From Anomaloglossus baeobatrachus (taxonomy: Eukaryota > Chordata > Amphibia > Anura > Aromobatidae), in assembly GCF_048569485.1 (NCBI RefSeq), contig NC_134354.1, positions 339,236,643 to 339,300,642 on the forward strand: 64,000 bases of DNA. The letters run 5' to 3'. A program made the translations under genes and the position numbers. A model generated the notes under the pieces. It was given only the letters and a program-made list of their open reading frames with translations. It searched no databases and was not told the DNA's origin. Shown one piece after another: positions 54,405 through 64,000 of the stretch. The first letter of the stretch is position 1. Each line of letters starts with the position of its first letter.

Positions 54405-54700
54405 TATATACCAGGAGTGGCCCAGGAAGGGGACATTTATACCAGGATGGGGACAGGAAGGGGACATTTATACCAGGAGGGGAACATACATACCAGGAGG
54501 GCCAGAAGGGGGACATTTATACCAGGAAGGGGACATATAAAGCAGGAGAAGCTATATACCAGGTGTGGCCAAGGATGGGGACATACGTAAAGCAGGATAG
54601 GGACAGATATACCATAAAGGGGACGTATATACAAGGAGGAGAACATATATACTAGGAGGGGCCCAGGATATGGATATATATACCAGAAGGGAGACATATA
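54405..54700. repeat. TA-rich minisatellite, right part
   Basis: About ten units of GGGGACATTTATACCAGGA type. Confidence 0.88.
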
Positions 54701-56339
54701 CAGTCGTGAAAACGTTTGGGCACCCCTATTAATGTTAACCTTTTTTCTTTATAACAAATTGGGTTTTTGCAACAGCTATTTCAGTTTCATATATCTAATA
54801 ACTGATGGACTAAGTGATATTTCTGGATTGAAATGATGTTTATTGTACTAACAGAAAATGTGCAATCCGCATTTAAACAAAATTTTACCGATGCAAAAGT
54901 ATGGGCACCCTTATCAATTTCTTGATTTGAACACTCCTAACTACTTTTTACTGACTTACTAAAGCGCTAAATTGGTTTTGTAACCTCATTGAGCTTTGAA
55001 CTTCATAGGGAGGTGTATCCAATCATGAGAAAAGGTATTTAAGGTGGCCACTTGCAAGTTGTTCTCCTATTTGAATCTCCTATGAAGAGTGGCATCATGG
55101 GCTCCTCAAAACAACTCCCAAATGATCTGAAAACAAAGATTATTCAACATAGTTGTTCAGGGGAAGGATACAAAAAGTTGTCTCAGAGATTAAAACTGTC
55201 AGTTTCCACTGTGAGGAACATAGTAAGGAAATGGAAGAACACAGGTACAGTTCTTGTTAAGCCCAGAAGTAGCAGGCCAAGAAAAATATCAGAAAGGCAG
55301 AGAAGAAGAATGGTGAAAACAATCAAGGACAATCCCGGGACCACCTCCAAAGACCTGCAGCTTCATCTTGCTGCAGATGGTGTCAATGTGCATCGGTCAA
55401 CAATACAGCGCACGTTGCACAAGGAGAAGCTGTATGGGAGAGTGATGCGAAAGAAGCTGTTTCTGCAAGCACGCCACAAACAGAGTCGCCTGAGGTATGC
55501 AAAAGCACATTTGGACAAGCCAGTTACATTTTGGAAGAAGGTCCTGTGGACTGATGAAACAAAGATTGAGTTGTTTGGTCATACACAAAGGCGTTATGCA
55601 TGGAGGCAAAAAAACACAGCATTCCAAGAAAAGCACTTGCTACCCACAGTAAAATTTGGTGGGGGTTCCATCATGCTTTGGGGCTGTGTGGCCAATGCCG
55701 GCACCGGGAATCTTATTAAAGTTGAGGGTCGCATGGATTCAACTCAGTATCAGCAGATTCTTGATAATAATGTGCAAGAATCAGTGACAAAGTTGAATTT
55801 ACGCAGGGGATGGATATTTTAGCAAGACAATGATCCAAAACACTGCTCCAAATCTACTCAGGCATTCATGCAGAGGAACAATTACAATGTTCTGGAATGG
55901 CCATCCCAGTCCCCAGACCTGAATATCATTGAAAATCTGTGGGATGATTTGAAGCATGCTGTCCATGCTCGGCGACCATTAAACTTAACTGAACTAGAAT
56001 TGTTTTGTAAACAGGAATGGTCAAATATACCTTCATCCAGGATCCAGGAACTCATTAAAAGCTACAGGAAGTGACTAGAGGCTGTGATTTTTGCAAAAGG
56101 AGGATCTACAAAATATTAATGTCACTTTTATGTTGAGGTGCCCATACTTTTGCACCGGTCAAATTTTGTTTAAATGTAGATTGCACATTTTCTGTTAGTA
56201 CAATAAACCTCATTTCAATCCAGAAATATTACTCAGTTATTAGATATATGAAACTGAAATAGGTGTTGCAAAAACCCAAATTGTTATAAAGAAAAAAGGT
56301 TAACATTAATAGGGGTGCCCAAACTTTTTCATATGACTG
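54701..56339 (+). mobile_element. Tc1-like transposon, full length
   Basis: The left end CAGTCGTGAAAACGTTTGGG and the inverted right end CCCAAACTTTTTCATATGACTG are flanked by TA. The inverted repeats are about 200 bp. Length 1639 bp. It is a different family from its neighbour at 52772. Confidence 0.95.
55097..56119 (+). pseudogene. Tc1 transposase, two nonsense codons
   Basis: A 340-codon frame starts MGSSKQLPNDLKTKII. It has helix-turn-helix regions (GYKKLSQRLKLSVSTVRNIV; SKDLQLHLAADGVNVHRSTI), a basic linker (RSSRPRKISERQRRR) and the DD34E domain with VLWTDETKIELFG, QDNDPKHCSK and [14 protein letters not shown], all three acidic residues present. TAG at 55820-55822 and TGA at 56072-56074 are the only interruptions, both explicable as C-to-T changes (CAG, CGA). 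An upstream in-frame ATG at 55052 is less likely because family members start at the MGSSK position. Confidence 0.93.
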
Positions 56340-56340
56340 T

Positions 56341-56679
56341 ATGTTTATATATAAACTTGGCTTTTATTGCTACAAGACATACTGTATAAGGCTGACAAAA
56401 ACAAAGGTCGAAAACATGATTGACAAGAGAAAAAGAATGGATGAAATAGGGGAATGGACATAATAATCCTGTACTTATCCCCAATAAAGTATCATGGCAC
56501 TGATAATAGAATGCACAATTAAGTATATGAACAAGGCAGTGACTGCAGATAAATAATATAATCCCAAAACATATAATACCTGGCTGTAGAGCCTCACTTT
56601 AAAGGTAATGTGGCAGTAAGTTAATACGGGGTATAAAAATGTCCTGTAGTTACTTATTGCATTATATTTGAGGGATATT
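56341..56679. other. Unassigned stretch
   Basis: AT-rich sequence between a Tc1 element and a minisatellite. Nothing recognisable. Confidence 0.5.
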
Positions 56680-57020
56680 ATACAGAGGGGCAGTTTGTGG
56701 GGGAATATTAAAAAGATGTGCAGTGTGTGGGGGGATATTACACAAAGGGGTAGTTTGTATGGGGGTTATTATACAGTGGAGCAGAGTGTGGGAGGATATG
56801 ATACAGAGAGGCAGAGTGTGTAGGAGAGATATTATACAGAGGGGCAGTGTGTGGGGGTGATATTATACAGTGGGACAGGGTGTGGGGGATATTATACAAG
56901 AGACACAGTGTGTGGGGGAATATTATACACAGGGGCAGTGTGGGAGAGATATTATTATGGAGAGGGGCGTTGCAGGTGGTCTATTATGAAGAGGGGTGGT
57001 GTAGGGGGTGTATCATTAAT
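56680..57020. repeat. ~30-bp minisatellite (ATATTATACAGAGGGGCAGT type)
   Basis: About eleven degenerate units with GGGGGATATTATACA and GGGGCAGTGTGTG. It resembles the minisatellites at 10441 and 30450 only in general composition. Confidence 0.88.
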
Positions 57021-57074
57021 GTTCCTTCCTTGTCTGGAACAACTTCATGGGTGCTAACACATTCGACCATGACT

Positions 57075-57085
57075 GTGTGTGTGTG

Positions 57086-57156
<71 letters not shown>

Positions 57157-57182
57157 GGTAGGTAGATAGATAGATAGATAGA
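57075..57182. repeat. (GT)n(AT)n microsatellite and short GATA run
   Basis: Six GT units, about 35 AT units, then GGTAGGTAGATAGATAGATA. Confidence 0.95.
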
Positions 57183-57189
57183 TATACTA

Positions 57190-57935
57190 CAGTTCAAAAG
57201 TTTGGGGTCACCCAGACATTTTTGTCTTTTCCATGAAAAATCATACTTTTATTTATCAAATAAGCTGCATAGTGAATAGAAAATATAGTACAGACATTGA
57301 CAAGGTTATAAATAATGATTTTTACTTGAAATAATAACTTTCTCATTTAAACTTTGCTTTCGTCAAAGAATGCTCCCTTTGCAGCAATTACAGCTTGAAG
57401 ACCTGTTAATTTCCTGCGGTAATCTGGAGGTATTTCACCCCAGTCTTCCAGAAGCCCCTCCCACAAGTTGGATTGGCTTGATGGGCACTTTTTGCGTACC
57501 ATACGGTCAAGCTGCTCCCACAACAGCTCAATAGGGTTGAGATCTGATGACTGGGCTGGCCACTCCATTACAGATAGAATTGACCTTTTGTGCCTTACCC
57601 TCCTTGTGGAGTGTGTCAGTGACTGCTTTCTGGACATCTGTCAAGTCAGCAGTCTTCCCCGTGATTGTGTAGCCTACTGAACTAGACTAAGAGACCATTT
57701 TAAATGCTTAGGAAACCTTTGCAGGTGTTTTGTGATAATTATTCTAATTTTCTGAGATAATAACTTTTTGGATTTCATTGGCTTTAAGCCATAATCATCA
57801 ACGTTAACAAAAATACGAACATGAAATAGATCACTCTATTTGTAATGACTCTATATAATGTGTTTCCCTTTATGTAATAAATTACTGAAATAAATTACCT
57901 TTTTGATGATATTCTAATTTATTGAGATGCACTTG
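57190..57935 (-). mobile_element. Chimeric Tc1 remnant joining ends of two families
   Basis: The left end CAGTTCAAAAGTTTGGGGTC and the right end TTATTGAGATGCACTTG belong, from memory, to two different Tc1 families and are not inverted copies of each other, yet both are flanked by TA. The join lies near 57585. The left part holds the transposase C-terminus of one family and the right part the 5' region and first codons of the other. Confidence 0.75.
57347..57637 (-). CDS. Chimeric Tc1 transposase fragment (96 codons)
   Basis: The minus-strand frame reads MSRKQSLTHSTRRVRHKRSI, which is the early part of one Tc1 family, and then MEWPAQSSDLNPIELLWEQL through GLQAVIAAKGAFFDESKV, the C-terminus of another, containing the third catalytic acid (Glu in DLNPIE). 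Both DNA-binding domains and the first two Asp are absent, so it cannot be a working transposase. The frame has stayed open across the join. Confidence 0.6.
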   Translation of the reverse strand: MSRKQSLTHSTRRVRHKRSILSVMEWPAQSSDLNPIELLWEQLDRMVRKKCPSSQSNLWEGLLEDWGEIPPDYRRKLTGLQAVIAAKGAFFDESKV

Positions 57936-57939
57936 TATA

Positions 57940-58390
57940 CATATACATATATACACACAGCCAGCAGCCTTTATAATAAATACATATGTAAATAATATAA
58001 ATAATATTTATAGCTAGCAGACGGTGTTTGATGAGAGCTATTAATGAGTGATTGGTGAGGATGTAGTGCAAAATTGGAATTTTTCCAAGAGTGGCAGTGA
58101 GACTTGGAAGGTTTAAGGGGTGGAGCCTGGGCGGAATCTCAAGGGGGCCCGAAAATGTTGCCGGTATGGGGCCCCGAAATTCCTGGTGGCAGCCCTGACT
58201 CCGAAAAACCATAGATCCACTAGTAAACAATATAATATCAAAAATGCAGGCAGCACTCCAAAAAATAGGAAAAAAGTGAACTTTCATAGCCCATATGGCG
58301 TGGGACTGTTTTGGTTGTTTCCAACCTTTATCAAGCAACCATTGTAAGTGAACAGATAATATTTAAAGGAATGATACATCATTGTTAATA
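57940..58390. other. Unassigned stretch
   Basis: AT-rich with a short GC-rich block (GGGGCCCCGAAATTCC near 58171) resembling worn repeat. No coding signal. Confidence 0.45.
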
Positions 58391-59292
58391 TACAGTGCCT
58401 TGCGAAAGTATTCAGCCCCTTTGAATTTTTCAACTTTTTCCCACATTTCAGGCATCAAACATAAAGATAAAAATGTTAATGTTATGGAGAAGAATCAACA
58501 ACAAGTGGGATAGAATTGGGAAGTTGAACAAAATGTATTGCTTATTTTAAACCTTTAAGTTAATACTTTGTGGCGCCACCTTTTGCTGCGATTACAGCTG
58601 CAAGTCGCTTGGGGTATTTCTCTATCAGTTTTACACATCGAGAGACTGAAATTCTTGCCCATTCTTCCTTTGCAAATAGCTGGAGCTGAGTGAGGTTGGA
58701 TGGAGAGCGTTTGTGAACAGCAGTTTTCAGCTCTTTCCACAGGTTCTTTATTGGATTCAGGTCTGGACTTTGACTTGGCCATTCTAACACCTGTATACGT
58801 TTATTTGTGAACCATTCCATTGTAAATTTTGCTTTATGTTTGGGATCATTGTCTTGTTGGAAGACAAATCTCCGTCCCAGTCTCAGGTTTTTTGCAGACT
58901 CCAAAAGGTTTTCTTCAAGAATGGACCTGTGTTTGGCTCCATCCATCTTCCCATCAATTTTAACCATCTTCCCTGTCCCTGCTGAAGAAAAGCAGGCCCA
59001 AACCATAATGGTTCCACCACCATGTTTGACAGGGGGGGTGGTGTGTTCAGGGTGATGAGCTGTGTTGCTTTTACGCCAAACATATCATTTGGCATCGTGC
59101 CCAAAAAGTTCGATTTTTGTTTCAGCTGACTAGAGCACCTTCTTCCACGTTTGGTGTGTCTCCCAGGTGGCTTGTGGCAAACTTTAAACAACACTTTTTA
59201 TGGATATCTTTGAGAACTGGCTTTCTCCTTGCCACTCTTCCATATCTTGGCCAGATTTGTGAAGTGTACGACTGATTGTTGTCCTATGGACA

Positions 59293-60443
59293 TGGGCCAC
59301 CCCTGTGTCAGCAGCCGGGCTGCTTGGATCCGGATCCGCGGTGTCTCGATGGACGTCCGGACCCGGGGGTCGTTCAGCTACTCAAATGAGGGGGGGTATT
59401 TACAGGGGATAGTGTTTAGAGTTCGTGACGCCAACTGTGGTGTGTGGTAATGTGGAGTACCACCGCTGCAATTGGGAGTACCCGGGGGCGATGGAGTGGG
59501 GCTGTCAGGTGTTAGAACCCTCCACGGGTAGGCTGAATGCTCCTGGACTCGGTGATGGTAGCTGGGGAGTGCCGTGGAGAGCGAAGGGGGTCACTTTCAT
59601 ACTCACTCAATCCAGTAAACTGACACCGACAACTGGATAAACCAAAGTTCTGGATACCGCTGCCGCTGAGGGGAGCTAGTTCGGGTCCCATTCCCAATGC
59701 TGCTGCCTGGAGATCCATGACCTTCCTCCTGGCACTAAGTTACTTCTCTGTTGCTCCCAGTAGTATAGAACTAGTCGGGTCCCGCTCCCCAGTATGGCTA
59801 ACTGTGGGAGCTTGCTCTCAGGGTTCACGCTTGGGATTTTCTGGACCGTTTTTGTGGAAAGTCCTATCCCCCTCATTGCACTAGTTCCCCGATTTTGGAT
59901 GGGTGGAGAGCGGATTTTAAAGGCTCCATTCTCGTCGGGTAAATTGTCAGGTTGCCTGAAGCTATTCCCTGACCTAGGGTCCCCGTACCCCGTTGTGCCC
60001 TGGTCCCAGCCCGGTGATGGTACAAGGCCGCCGGCTGTCCTTCTTGACAGTTCCATGCCCCTTGTCACGATCCCCTGCGACCGGGGGTCCAGCTCCTACT
60101 AGGTCCAGACCACCGTCTGCTACCTAGATGCTTCCAAGGAGCCCGGCTCCTGACCTCCTCTCTCCTTAACTTCCACTCTACTTCCCTCTTCTCACACTTC
60201 TGACATTCCTAACACTCCTGACCTCCCCTTAACCAACCCCCCAAGTGACCAGGCGACCCTATTCCACTCAGGCCATCCACTGGTGTGTCTGGTGGGTGTG
60301 GTGCAGAGTGTACCTAAGATTATAATCAGCTTATGTAGGCAACACCATGTAGTTGGGGACCCATAACCAAGGAGAAGGTGGATATTGCACAGAAGGGCAG
60401 ATTGCACAAACCCTGTGACGACCTGATAGTCCAGGGCATCACA
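59293..60443 (-). mobile_element. Solo LTR, Gypsy family, nested in Tc1
   Basis: TGGGCCACCCCTGTG to GGGCATCACA with GACA duplicated at 59289-59292 and 60444-60447. The flanking Tc1 reads continuously across it (CTATGGACA to GACTCTCCCACC). It carries GTTCGTGACGCCAAC near 59421. It is in the same orientation as the next one. Confidence 0.9.
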
Positions 60444-60600
60444 GACAGACTCTCCCACCTCAGCTGTAGATCTCTGAAGTTCATCCAGTGTAATCATGGG
60501 CCTCCTGCCTGCATCTCTGATCAGTCTTCTCCTTGTTTCAGATTAAATTTTTGAGAGACGGCTGAGTCTTGGTAGATTTGCAGTGGTATGATACTCCTTC

Positions 60601-61730
60601 TGTACCGCCCCGCGCTCGGCTGCAGCCGAGCTGCTCGGGTCTGGACTCGTTTGGTAGGTGGCTCGAGCTCCTCCGGACCCGGGGGTCACGTCGCTGTGCA
60701 AGGGGTTGCTGGTGATCTCGATGGGGGTGGTTAGGTAGGTGTACGGCCGGAGCCGTGTTTGAGTTTGTGACGCCACCCACGGGTGAAGGTGTAGACACCA
60801 CCGCTGCAGTTACGGGGCACCCGGGGGAGATGGTAGTGCAGCAAGATGTTAACACCTTTGTGGGCAGGGATGGTGGCCCCGGGACTCGGTAAGGGAGAGT
60901 AGTGGTTGGGCGGTGCAGGGCGGTGCGTGGCCGGTTGGCACTGTTGTACTCATGATTACTGACACACTCGAGTATCTGATGAACAAACTTGATGGTGGTC
61001 AGTGCCCGCAGCTGGCTGCATCTTGTCCCCCACCCGGGTTGGTGGTCCTGACCTTTCTCCTGCACCTTGTTATGTTTGTGTAGACTGCCTGTGCCTTAGC
61101 AGCGGGAGTCCGCTCCCCGGCTGTGTATATACCGGTGGAGTCCGTTTGCCCGGAGGCGCTGGCCCGTGGGATCTCTCTGCCTGTGCGGTGGCTTTCTATC
61201 TCCCTCGGTGGGCTGTTGCCTTCTTTCGGGTCTTGGGATGGGAAAGGACCTATAGTCCAGACCTCAATCAGTGAATTTGACGTGGTCCAGTGGCTTCTGG
61301 GCCTCGTTCTGGGTCTGAGTACCCCCATTGTGCTCCGGTTTCCAGTCGGTTCCCCGGTTCAATACCGGCGGGCCACTACCCTGTCCCTGTCCCTTACGGT
61401 TCCATCTGGCCATCTTCCCAGATCCTGCAGGCCAGGCCTACGACCCACACACCTGTCTGTTTCCGCTGCAGACCTGTTACCACAGGCCTGCTGCACTCTA
61501 CTCCTTCTGTCACTAATCTGTAAACTGAACTGCACTTGCACTTCCTGCCTCAGGCCCTCTGGACTCCTCGGTGGGCGTGACCAACTGTCTGGCTCCGCCC
61601 CCTGGTGTTACCATCAAGCTCTGAGGGAGGTGACTAGATTTTATTGTGGTTGGCTGCTGTTACCTTTTTAGGGGGACGGGTGTTATGCAAGGGCCTACCT
61701 GTGACTGCCTGGCTAGTCCAGGGCGTCACA
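60601..61730 (-). mobile_element. Solo LTR, Gypsy family, nested in Tc1
   Basis: TGTACCGCCCCGCG to GGGCGTCACA with CTTC duplicated at 60597-60600 and 61731-61734. GTTTGTGACGCCACCC near 60766 is the family's conserved segment. It lies 157 bp from the previous LTR within the same Tc1. Confidence 0.9.
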
Positions 61731-62299
61731 CTTCCATTTCAATATGATCATTTGAACAGTGCTTCTTGGGATGTTTAAAGTTGTGGAAATCTATTTGTAA
61801 CCAAATCTGGCTTTAAACTTATCCACAACAGTATCACGGACCTGCCTGTTGTGTTCCTTGGTCTTCATGATGCTCTCTGTGCTTTAAACAGAACACTGAG
61901 ACTATCACAGAGCAGGTGCATTTATACGGAGACTTGATTACAAACAGGTGGCTTATATTTATCATCATCAGTCATTTAGGACAACATTGGATCATTCAAA
62001 GATCCTTAATGAGCTTCTGGAGTGAGTTTGCTGCACTGAAAGTAAAGGGGCCGAATAATATTGCTCGCCTCAATTTTCAGTTTATTCTTTCTTACAAAAG
62101 TTTAAAATAAGCAATAAATTTCGTTCAACTTCACAATTGTGTCCCACTTGTTGTTGATTCTTCACCATAACATTACATTTTTTTATCTTTATGTTTGAAG
62201 CCTGAAATGTGGGAAAAGGTTGAAAAATTCAAGGGGGCCGAATACTTTCGCAAGGCACTGTATATACATTATATAAACATCACTTATTTAAGAATTATA

Positions 62300-62535
62300 A
62301 CATACATAGTGAACAAAGTGCATAGTGCAAATTTTTGAGATATTAGCAACCGTTTCAGTGGGGTTAATTGTTAGGAGGTACAAATCTGGTGCTGAATTTT
62401 GGTGCAGACATTTTAGCACCAAAAAAATTGCACCTCCTGTCAAACCGCACCAAAATGGAGTCAAAAACGTTTTTGGGGTTTTTTTTGCATTTTTTGACAA
62501 GAGATGCAAGAGATGCAAATTTGGTGATTAAATCT
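62300..62535. other. Unassigned repeat-like stretch
   Basis: Repeated GGTGC/GCACC words (GGTGCTGAATTTTGGTGCAG, TAGCACCAAAAAAATTGCAC) suggest a worn MITE. The ends are not clear. Confidence 0.4.
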
Positions 62536-62672
62536 TTACACCATATTCATGCACCCAATCTACACCTCCTGGCAAAAAAACCACATCAAAACCACATGCG
62601 GTATGATGTGGCAGTGATGCGATTTTTTTTTTACCAGGAGGTGTACATTAGGTGCAGGATTATGGTGTAAAA
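62536..62672. repeat. Small foldback
   Basis: ACACCATATTCATGCACCC and ACACCTCCTGGC are repeated inverted as CCAGGAGGTGTAC and GTGCAGGATTATGGTGT around a centre near 62605. Confidence 0.75.
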
Positions 62673-62739
62673 ATTTCAGCACAAAATCTGCATCTTTTGG
62701 CAAAAAACACGGTTTTATGCCAGGAGATGCAGGTCTGTG

Positions 62740-62776
62740 AACTCAGTGACCTCACCTGAGGTGAGGTCACTGAGTT
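62740..62776. repeat. 37-bp palindrome
   Basis: AACTCAGTGACCTCACCT, one G, then its exact complement. Further GAGGTCA words follow at 62780-62800. Confidence 0.92.
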
Positions 62777-64000
62777 TATTGAGGTCCCATGAGGTCAGGT
62801 CACCTGCAATCACAGGTGGAGAACCGTAGGAACCTGAGTGATGTCACCACTCATTGCGCGGCTGAGTCTCTGCCTGAAGCTCACAACGATCATGTTCTAT
62901 GGTCAATCACTGTCACTTCAGATGTAGCAGAGCTGGGATTGTCATAGAACCTTGTGTGGATGACATTGGACCTTGGTGTTTTAGCGGTTAATAAAGGGAT
63001 GAAAGAGGGTGGCTTTTTTGTATTTTATTTCAAATAATGTATTTTTTCGGTGTTTGTGTTTATTAGTTTTCAGTTACAGATTAGTAATGGGGGGTCTCAT
63101 ACACGCCTCCCATTACTAATCCAGGGCTTAGTAGCAGCTGTGGGGGCTGTCATTAACCCCTTATTACCCCAATTGCTACCGCACCAAGGCAATCATGTAG
63201 AGCCGAGTAAAGTGCCAGGACTGTCATAGCTAAGGGATGCGACAATCCTGGGTGGCCGCAGGCTGCTATTTTTAGGCTGGGGAGGGCAATAACCATGGGT
63301 ATCCCCAGCCTGAGAATACCAGCCCCCACCTGTTGTTTTTATCATGACTGGGTATCAAAATTGGGGGACTGCACGCCAGTTTTTTTTAATTATTTATTTA
63401 ATTTTTTTTTAAAAAAAAAAAGATGCATACGGTTTCTCTTACACAGCCAAAATAAGCGCACGGCTGGGGACTGCAGCCTGTAGCCGTATGCTTTATCTGT
63501 GCAGGATATCATAATACAGGGGAACTCTACGCCAAATTATTTTGTTTATTTATTTAATTTTAAACCAACCTAGACACAGACAGGGTCTGTGATCGCAAGC
63601 AGTCAGACACGCTGTCACTCAGGGTGGGGGCACATCTGACTGCAACTAATCGGGGACTGCCATTGGGTAGGGAAAACAGTGCATATAGATGAGCAATAAT
63701 GAGCTGCCCCAAAAATAGAATGAGTAGCGCGGAAGCAGTTAGAGCTAAGTCGGAGACTTGGTAAGTATAATGCACTTGCTCCAATCCCACTATACCTTCT
63801 AGCACCATTGTTAAGCCACTAATTCTGGTCTCTATAGACTTATATGGGGACTGGTGTCCGGCTAGATATACGGGATCAATTCTGGGCTGGAGCTGGTTGT
63901 TTTTGTTTTTTAATCTGGTTAGACCAGTTGATCCCGGATACCTGCGAGTCCGCCCATCACTAATTTTAATGTATTTCACAAAATTCTGGGAACTTTCAAG
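62777..64000. other. Unassigned repeat-like sequence at the right edge
   Basis: A stretch with AGTAATGGGGGG and CTCCCATTACTAATCC (63087-63121) forms a small inverted pair. Poly-T/A runs near 63380-63420 and 63540 suggest dispersed repeats. No coding region was recognised. The 139-codon minus-strand frame at 63979-63560 has no known domain. Confidence 0.4.

Larger units (their letters stand above)
58560..61868 (-). pseudogene. Tc1 transposase split by two solo LTRs
   Basis: The minus-strand start is MKTKEHNRQVRDTVVDKFKA at 61868. The C-terminal 148 codons (59006-58560) are open: MVWACFSSAGTGKMVKIDGK, VFQQDNDPKHKAK (second Asp) and SPDLNPIKNLW, where the catalytic Glu is Lys, ending AAKGGATKY. 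Between them lie the LTRs at 60601-61730 and 59293-60443, and the short exposed piece around 60450-60600 encodes the second DNA-binding region. A TAG follows GYK early in the frame. The gene is inactive. Confidence 0.9.
58393..62260 (-). mobile_element. Tc1-like transposon with two nested solo LTRs
   Basis: The left end CAGTGCCTTGCGAAAGTATT and inverted right end AATACTTTCGCAAGGCACTG are flanked by TA (58391-58392, 62261-62262). The inverted terminal repeats are about 210 bp. Removing the two LTR insertions with their duplications leaves about 1.58 kb, the normal Tc1 length. Confidence 0.95.

Noticed and set aside
63560-63979. 139-codon minus-strand frame at the right edge
   Set aside because: No domain, low-complexity surroundings with dispersed-repeat character.
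38000-64000. A second host gene next to edn2 (in human the neighbours include HIVEP3 and FOXO6)
   Set aside because: No exon-like segment with conserved coding sequence was found on either side.

Overview
This window looks like a piece of a large, repeat-rich vertebrate genome, most likely an anuran amphibian. The evidence is a five-exon vertebrate endothelin gene with long introns full of Tc1/mariner, hAT, LINE and LTR insertions. The LINE 3' ends and the Tc1 and MITE families are of kinds I associate with frogs and toads. The species is an inference.

The one host gene I can support is preproendothelin-2 (edn2), minus strand, with five coding exons at 37446-37404, 34410-34278, 34071-33952, 24013-23912 and 20908-20803. 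They join in phase into 167 residues with consensus GT/AG splice sites at every junction. Exon 2 carries the mature 21-residue endothelin, exon 3 the endothelin-like cysteine motif, and exon 5 the basic C-terminus. Intron 1 (about 3.0 kb) is mostly a 46-bp minisatellite of about 39 units that runs up to the exon 1 splice donor. Intron 3 (about 9.9 kb) and intron 4 (about 3.0 kb) are inflated by transposons.

Layout. 1-10435: an L2/CR1-type LINE split by a Ty3/Gypsy element (268-9744, minus strand), which is itself split by a DNA transposon (5626-7072). 10440-12465: a ~32-bp minisatellite interrupted by a solo LTR. 13182-14891: a solo LTR of a second family. 15083-16929: a solo LTR of the Gypsy family with a foldback element inside. 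18498-20210: a decayed Tc1 element, a foldback and a perfect palindrome. 20803-37446: edn2, whose introns hold Tc1 fragments, a MITE within a MITE, minisatellites and another solo LTR. 37780-51560: a GATA tandem array broken up by a nearly full-length LINE (38974-44895) and a hAT element (45030-51021). 51600-57935: four Tc1-like elements, two sitting in a TA-rich minisatellite and one a chimera of two families. 58393-62260: a Tc1 element holding two solo LTRs of the Gypsy family. 62300-64000: small foldbacks and unassigned repeat-like sequence.

Apart from edn2 almost everything is mobile or tandem DNA. The insertions give a relative order: LINE before Gypsy before DNA transposon at the left, GATA array before LINE and hAT in the middle, Tc1 before solo LTRs at the right.
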